Positions 58,801 to 64,000 of a DNA stretch of 64,000 nucleotides are shown here, piece by piece. The stretch is from Hyaloperonospora brassicae. Taxonomy: Eukaryota > Oomycota > Peronosporomycetes > Peronosporales > Peronosporaceae. Made by a program: the position numbers and the translations under genes. The stretch spans positions 52,758 to 116,757 of the forward strand of contig CANTFL010001418.1 in assembly GCA_947650285.1 (NCBI GenBank). The letters are read 5' to 3'. A model generated the notes under the pieces. It searched no databases and was not told the DNA's origin. It saw nothing but the letters and a program-made list of their open reading frames with translations. How positions within the stretch are numbered: position 1 is the stretch's first letter; each line of letters opens with the position of its first letter.

Positions 58801-58910
58801 TTGGAAGAATAGTCGTCCTCTAATTGGGTAATAAAATGCATTAATGGCGGCGGTACGTGGCGATGTTTTCGATATTGATGTAGGAGGAGTGTGGTAAAAA
58901 ATTACGAGAT
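55801..58910 (+). pseudogene. Decayed gag-protease of a second Gypsy clade
   Basis: Gag is recognisable from KVKFAFLRGQALDAANCLVF to PARSW at 55930-56022, then a stop and SRTTRRKWKSLF. A clean CCHC knuckle, CNHCGLTRHDDRGC (CX2CX4HX4C), lies at 56743-56784, followed by CWKC. A 13-G run at 56865-56877 may hide a shift. Protease-like coding at 57457-57669 has ILGMGFMVPAGMRLNVANRTLC. Farther on, GVTINKIQIGDPGV (58725-58770) and a VFDIDVGGV-like phrase near 58870 precede where RT should begin. No RT catalytic motif was found, so the copy seems truncated there. This protease and linker differ clearly from elements 1 and 2. Confidence 0.7.
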
Positions 58911-59776
58911 TAAATGGTTGAGTGAGGCGTGGGGGGGGCCTCAGATCGCAGATAGCTAGTTAAGTTCGAAAAGAATTCTGATTTTGAAGGATGTGAGCTG
59001 GGAAGGGTGGAAACTATTCGTGCACTCAAGAGCACCAGATCGTGAGATCGTTTATGACAAGGGTGGGATATGTGGTGACGCTGAGATGGTTACGCAAGCT
59101 ACAGACTAATCTTCCGAGAAATTACTGGATAATCTAGAGATCGCGGGAGCAATAATGGGCCCAAGACAGCATCCGATCTGGCGATCCCTATTAAATCTCG
59201 CGATTCCGAACATAGATCGCAAGTCCGAATGAGTTGCAAAAAACTATGGTGTGGTTCACGCAAAGGTTCCAGAGAGAGCGCACTTGGTGTAAGCCACATG
59301 GTTACAAAGAGGCGATCTTCTAGAGCGGGAGACGCGTGGCTTCGAAAGTCGTGATATAGATAGGCCCAGCGATGTGTTAGTTTTGGGTTCGATTGGTATC
59401 ATAAAACACAGTTCAATGTACTTCCTTCTGCACAATACGCGTGGCTACCTCCCCCGTCGGGAAATCATTTTGCTTCTCGGCATTGAAGTATACCACGCAT
59501 CTCGGATAACAGAGCCTCTCGATCACTTGGATCTGCGTCTGCATGCAAAGTGACGCATTTTCGGGCTGAAACGCATATTGGCCTCAAAACGTTTCATGGG
59601 TGCCACGCGTCCGAGCCGCATCATTCCCTGGATCGTCTGGCTAAGAAAGGCCTCTTGATTGAAATTATGCGCCTGGGGACGTAATCAAAACTTTGACATG
59701 GATCAGTCTGGGCAAGAGTCGCGTCATCTTTCCGGGAAGTAACGTATATTGTCCTTCCGATGATTAGGGCAAGAGT
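58911..59776. other. Unresolved decayed repeat
   Basis: At 59420-59690 the minus strand gives a fairly long readable stretch with FQPENASLCMQTQIQVIERL but with stops. It is not assignable to a family I know; probably repeat debris. Confidence 0.3.
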
Positions 59777-60220
59777 TGTAACGGTGCACGCCCTTGTGTC
59801 ATATCAACACAAGGTAGCGTGCGCCCGACGTCACGTACACGTGGCGTAAGTAAGCTCGACGAAGACAAAACAAAACCCGAAATATCTGTCTTGAGGGAAA
59901 AAGTAAAATTGTTATTTAATATAGATATGTTTCTTGCTGAATCATCTTTCGTATTAGTCTAACTATATTAAACTACTATCTCCTATGTGGGTCTTCTGTC
60001 CACCACCCATTGCGCGCGTCTAGCAGCGATTGGCGGTTAGCTGTGTTTATGTGCACGGCATATCAACTAAGAAGTGGAGCACCCACGAATATTATCCTTA
60101 GGGGTAATATTCCGACAAGATTACTTTTTCGAGTGATGCAAATTGATTATGATCGAAATAGATAATATTTGAAATTGTTACTTTCGTATTAAAAAATATG
60201 TAACGGGCAAACTCGTTACA
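59777..60220 (-). repeat. Solo diverged Gypsy LTR, target duplication AGAGT
   Basis: A 444-bp LTR from TGTAACGGTGCACG to CAAACTCGTTACA. Flanks AGAGT (59772-59776) and AGAGT (60221-60225) match perfectly. It carries CCTTGTGT/ACACAAGG where element LTRs have CCTTGCGT/ACGCAAGG, so this hairpin has changed on both sides. The conserved CACCCATTGCGCGCGTC block is present at 60002-60020. Confidence 0.85.
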
Positions 60221-60239
60221 AGAGTACTGCGCGTTTACA

Positions 60240-61486
60240 ACGATAAAGTAATTCGTATATAATTTTGGCCAGGGATTATTTTAGATGCTTATATAAATGG
60301 TTTAGTAACAGAGTGATAAAAAGATCAATTGACATAAAAGGAAACGTGTCGACCTCTCTTCCGGGTTGGATCATCAGCCTCCCGACGAAAGTAAGAGTCG
60401 CGCCTTTTGTCGATGTATGTGTCTTCTCTGGATTGTTTGGCCAGGTGCGTTTAGGACTATCACAAACATCAAATCAACTGCGATATGGCGCAGCGAGAAA
60501 CAAACGGTAATTAAGATCGCGAGACGACTTAAGTGGTCATGAAGTCAAGCACATCAAGTTCTACGTATTGGACAAGGCAATCTCATTGAGATCCAGGTAG
60601 CTCGTTTCGAGTACCTTAAAGTAACCTGCGATCGCGTAAAGGTTTCCACTTGATCACCACCACCCCAAACACGATCAAGTTTATCATCGACAAAAGGACA
60701 CCAGGAAGAGTGTAGCCCGCCCTGACAACAGGTACAAAAGGTGAGGAAGGAATCAAGCACAAAAATTGAGTACACCCTTGGATACTCGGTCGTCTAGGAA
60801 CCAGATAAGAGGCGGCATCACATCAGTGATTTTGTGAATCCCGGCCCATCACAGTACGATAACGTGTGGAAATCCTCTTCATGGAGTCAAGTTATTCAGT
60901 TTCTTCAGACCTTTCAAGTTTGTAAAAGTTCCACGGCTTTAAGTCATCGTCCATGACTTGCGGTGCCCGCTCTCTTCGTATCATCGCCTGGTGGCCCCAG
61001 CCGTTGTTTGGGATCTCAGTGTGTGAGTACTTAGGGTTCATGCTGCTCAATTGTGTTTCACTGATCACATTCAACGACGAAGAAGACATGCCATTAAAGA
61101 TTTCGCCGGATTTATAGAAAAGAAGAAACTCTCTGCGTATGGCGCTTACGTTGCGGTAAGCGCAACTTAGAAAGGGATGTGTTGTAATGGGTCCACCTAT
61201 TATATTAAGTAGTTACAGGATTTGCTACATAATTACATATATGTATGTATAGGTATTTCCTGGAGAGCGGACACTGCGCGTAAGATTATCATTGGTCTAC
61301 TATTAAGGTGCCAGATTCAATAATCGGCCAATTAAAAATGTCTTTATTTGAGTTGTTTCGTAATCTATGGAACGTAATCGCACTATGTGCGAATTCTAAT
61401 GTTATACAAAAAATAGCAGAGATAACGAAAAGCGTTTCCTTACGCCTTTTCAGTGTAAGACAGTAACGGGACCTTAACCCTTTACA
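60240..61486 (+). mobile_element. Truncated Gypsy 3' end with LTR
   Basis: Plus-oriented remnant. A block at 60260-60880 is homologous to 54060-54530. Next comes an antisense-gene piece on the minus strand with VMDDDLKPWNFYKLE (60892-61089). A purine tract TTAGAAAGGGATG (61167-61180) follows, then an LTR starting TGTAATGG at 61183 and ending TTTACA at 61486 (304 bp). The hairpin GCGCTTAC/GTAAGCGC sits just before the tract. No target duplication was found. Confidence 0.55.
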
Positions 61487-61662
61487 CCAACCGTACCATC
61501 GGTCTTCCTAACCGGTATTTTGCGCGGCGTTGAATAAATTTCGGAACATTGCTTCTGATAATGGCTTTATTTGGCTGTTGGTTTTGTACAACTTCGACAC
61601 GGAAGGTCTAATTGTCAGCATCGATAGGTTTTTATGCGACAAAGTGGTCGTGCAGACCGCTC

Positions 61663-62205
61663 TTATTGTCCGTGTGTGGCAGTGGACATGTCTCGAGAGA
61701 GCTGATAGAAGTCAGCGCTAGCGTAAATCGTCAACAGCGTATGCAACATGAGTGTCTTCGCGTCGTTCAATCCAGGACGTGAAGGATCTTCCTTCATGTC
61801 GACTCGCGTTCCAGCGTCTGATGAAGGCACACCAAGATCATTGAAGCGCGTCGTCAGTGTATACATGATTTGTCGCTTTGCCTCGCACTGTACACAACCG
61901 TGTGAAAGGATTTCTATCGAAATAAGCGGTTCAGGCTCGCCAGCACCTTTAAGGCTGTACAAGGCCCATGGTTTCAAATCATCATCCATGACTCGCGGTG
62001 GTCGCTCTCTCCAGATTGTCGCCTGGTACACGCTATCGGTGTTCGTCATATCGGCGCGTGAGTGTCCAAATGGATGCTCAGCTGTTTGAAACTGAGCTGA
62101 GCCGAATACCGAGACTACAAGCCGTTGGAATGCTCGTGGTATTCGTGTGACCATTTGTTGGGAATCAACATTCTGCGTATGATGCTTACGTCGAGGTAAT
62201 TGCAA
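61663..62205 (-). pseudogene. Antisense-gene remnant of a Gypsy element
   Basis: A 180-codon minus-strand frame immediately inside an LTR. It contains QATIWRERPPRVMDDDLKPW, YSLKGAGEPEPLISIEIL, CVQCEAKRQIMY and FNDLGVPSSDAGTRVD. The first two are shared with the minus-strand frame at 60892-61089 or with element 3 at 20780-20840, and the last with element 3 near 20930. VMDDDLKPW resembles VKRDELKPW of the intact antisense protein of element 2. Conserved peptides across copies this diverged imply that the frame was once under selection. The purine tract AAAGAGGAGGG (62210) lies just beyond its start. Confidence 0.6.
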
Positions 62206-62223
62206 CTTAAAGAGGAGGGTGAT

Positions 62224-62533
62224 GTATGGGGCAACTCATTAAAATAAGTAGTTGTAGCTTTATTACATAATGACATAAGTAGGTACATGCTGTATCCGAA
62301 TAGCGGATACAGCGCCTTATTGTACTGTTGCGCTATTATTGGGGTGCCAGACCCAATAATTAGCCATTAGTAAATTGACCTACTTTGAGTGGTTCTCACG
62401 AGAAGATAACCTCCTCGTACTAAGTACGGATTTAAAACAGATATATAAACAGAGTTGATTTTGCTACATAAAACAACAGCGCTTCCTCATAGCATATAGT
62501 GTAAGACAGTACCGGGGATCTCACCCCGTTATA
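62224..62533 (+). repeat. Diverged Gypsy LTR
   Basis: A 310-bp LTR, TGTATGGGGCAACTC to CACCCCGTTATA, homologous to 61183-61486 (shared CAGTGTAAGACAGTA near the end). It contains hairpins GCTGTATCCG/CGGATACAGC and ATTATTGGG/CCCAATAAT. Confidence 0.65.
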
Positions 62534-63473
62534 GAAGACAGCAGTTGTCCTTAAATAGCCGATGTCTCATCTCCACTGGGGCGTATGGCAGCCACTCGCG
62601 ACTCGGTTATACTTTCACTTGCACCTGTCAAATAGACGTGCAAATCCACAGGATATTAGCGACCACCGAATAGCATTGTTGGCCGAAAGTTGTTAATCTG
62701 CGAGTTACACCATCTCCAGGCAGGCGGCTTACAGAAATTGGTCATGTGGAAACGAGACAAAAAAACGCAGAGCAGCGACAAATGGCAATGTGAAGTCCAT
62801 CTGCCGACAGATTTATCGACTTTTCGCTCTCTCTGGTGACCTCATGTCCATGTGATACTTCGTTCTATTTGACTTTGTATCGCAATCGTAAACGCGGACT
62901 GATCATAGCATAGGTGCTGCTCTGAGATCCCGAAACCGAATGAATGAAGCGCTCGCTGATGATCGCTAAGCCATGAGATGCCATCGACACCCTGGACAAG
63001 AAAGCAAGAGTAACGTCAGACGAGATGCAAGTGCTACGGGTGCACCTGGTGCGTCTCCATTCTCCTTTTGTTGATGAGTTTTTCTGCTTCATTGTTGTAA
63101 TCACCACGTTTCAGTGTTACAGTGCCACTACGCCTACGCTGGATCATATAAATAAAAGTCGTCCTTCAGTTATTATCAACCTTGCTAGACATTGGGCCGT
63201 CTATAAAGTATAAATCTTCGATAATGAAGTGTGTATTCTGAACCTTGGCCTGTACCTGTCGTCAGATATAAATGAAGAGCATAACATTAAGAAAAAAGAA
63301 GACAGAATATGAGCACATTTGAAAAGACTTAGCATGAGATAAGCAATGTGTTAGCCGATCAGTAGACTTGTTTAAGAGGTACATTACCAAAGCGTAGCTA
63401 ATGCGACTTCAACGCTCTAAAAGAATAATTGTACTATTGCGTATCTGCTATATATCATATATATTTAATGATT
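62534..63473. other. Subtelomeric sequence, no gene recognised
   Basis: Short frames only; no tandem subtelomeric satellite is visible. The last 30 bases before the telomere are AT-rich. Confidence 0.45.
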
Positions 63474-64000
63474 AGGTTTTCGGGTTTTCGGGTTTCGGGT
63501 TTCGGGTTTAGGGTTTAGGGTTTAGGGTTTAGGGTTTAGGGTTTAGGGTTTAGGGTTTAGGGTTTAGGGTTTAGGGTTTAGGGTTTAGGGTTTAGGGTTT
63601 AGGGTTTAGGGTTTAGGGTTTAGGGTTTAGGGTTTAGGGTTTAGGGTTTAGGTTTAGGGTTTAGGGTTTAGGGTTTAGGGTTTAGGGTTTTAGGGTTTAG
63701 GGTTTAGGGTTTAGGGTTTAGGGTTTAGGGGTTTAGGGTTTAGGGTTTAGGGTTTAGGGTTTAGGGTTTAGGGTTTAGGGTTTAGGTTTAGGGTTTAGGG
63801 TTTAGGGTTTAGGGTTTAGGGTTTAGGGTTTAGGGTTTAGGGTTTAGGGTTTAGGGTTTAGGGTTTAGGGTTTAGGGTTTAGGGTTTAGGGTTTAGGGTT
63901 TAGGGTTTAGGGTTTAGGGTTTAGGGTTTAGGGTTTAGGGTTTAGGGTTTAGGGTTTAGGGTTTAGGGTTTTAGGGTTTAGGGTTTAGGGTTTAGGGTTT
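63474..64000 (+). repeat. Telomere, (TTTAGGG)n
   Basis: About 75 copies of TTTAGGG run to the window end, G-rich strand 5' to 3' outward, so this is the right chromosome end. The first units are variants (TTTTCGGG twice, then TTTCGGG); sporadic TTTTAGGG, TTTAGGGG and TTTAGG units occur inside. TTTAGGG is the telomere repeat reported for oomycetes such as Phytophthora, as well as plants. Confidence 0.97.

Overview
The window is the right-hand end of an oomycete chromosome, most likely from a downy mildew or Phytophthora-like plant pathogen. It finishes in about 525 bp of TTTAGGG telomere repeat with the G-rich strand running outwards. Other evidence for an oomycete is an effector-type gene with two WY-like units, Ty3/Gypsy and Ty1/Copia polyproteins of oomycete type, and 74-76 nt GT-AG introns. 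The species cannot be named from the sequence alone.

Layout. 1-314: left edge with a Copia LTR and primer-binding site whose body lies off the window. 2575-6388: the only ordinary gene cluster, an ATM1-type mitochondrial half-ABC transporter followed by a spliced, low-complexity gene of unknown function. 7068-8340: two Gypsy LTRs. 10920-18907: nearly complete Gypsy element 1 (TSD TATAT). 19440-25135: older Gypsy debris, including a strongly decayed minus-strand element with recognisable RT/RNase H and integrase remains, and a short tandem array. 25136-31451: AT-rich sequence without a credible gene. 31452-33056: a putative secreted effector. 36220-44995: Gypsy element 2 on the minus strand (TSD GTATT/GTGTT), the youngest copy. 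45209-51350: a solo LTR and a Copia element (TSD GTACC) that appears to sit inside another decayed Gypsy LTR. 51950-62533: decayed LTRs, a second Gypsy clade (gag, zinc knuckle, protease) and truncated element 3' ends. 62534-64000: subtelomere and telomere.

Two properties of the Gypsy lineage stand out. First, LTRs and coding regions alike are tiled by short perfect hairpins (arms 7-14 bp, loops 0-12 nt), one about every 26-45 nt. The host gene and the Copia element do not show this on inspection. Diverged LTRs of the lineage keep the habit with different stem sequences. Second, the elements carry an antisense gene between integrase and the 3' LTR. It is intact (534 aa) in element 2, frameshifted in element 1, and recognisable by conserved peptides in at least three older copies.

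The Gypsy gag-pol genes are all broken. Several breaks are single-base changes in homopolymers, so assembly error must be excluded. Two in-frame stops in the integrase C-terminal region are shared by every copy, which points to a defective or read-through master. No tRNA, rRNA or CRISPR array was seen.
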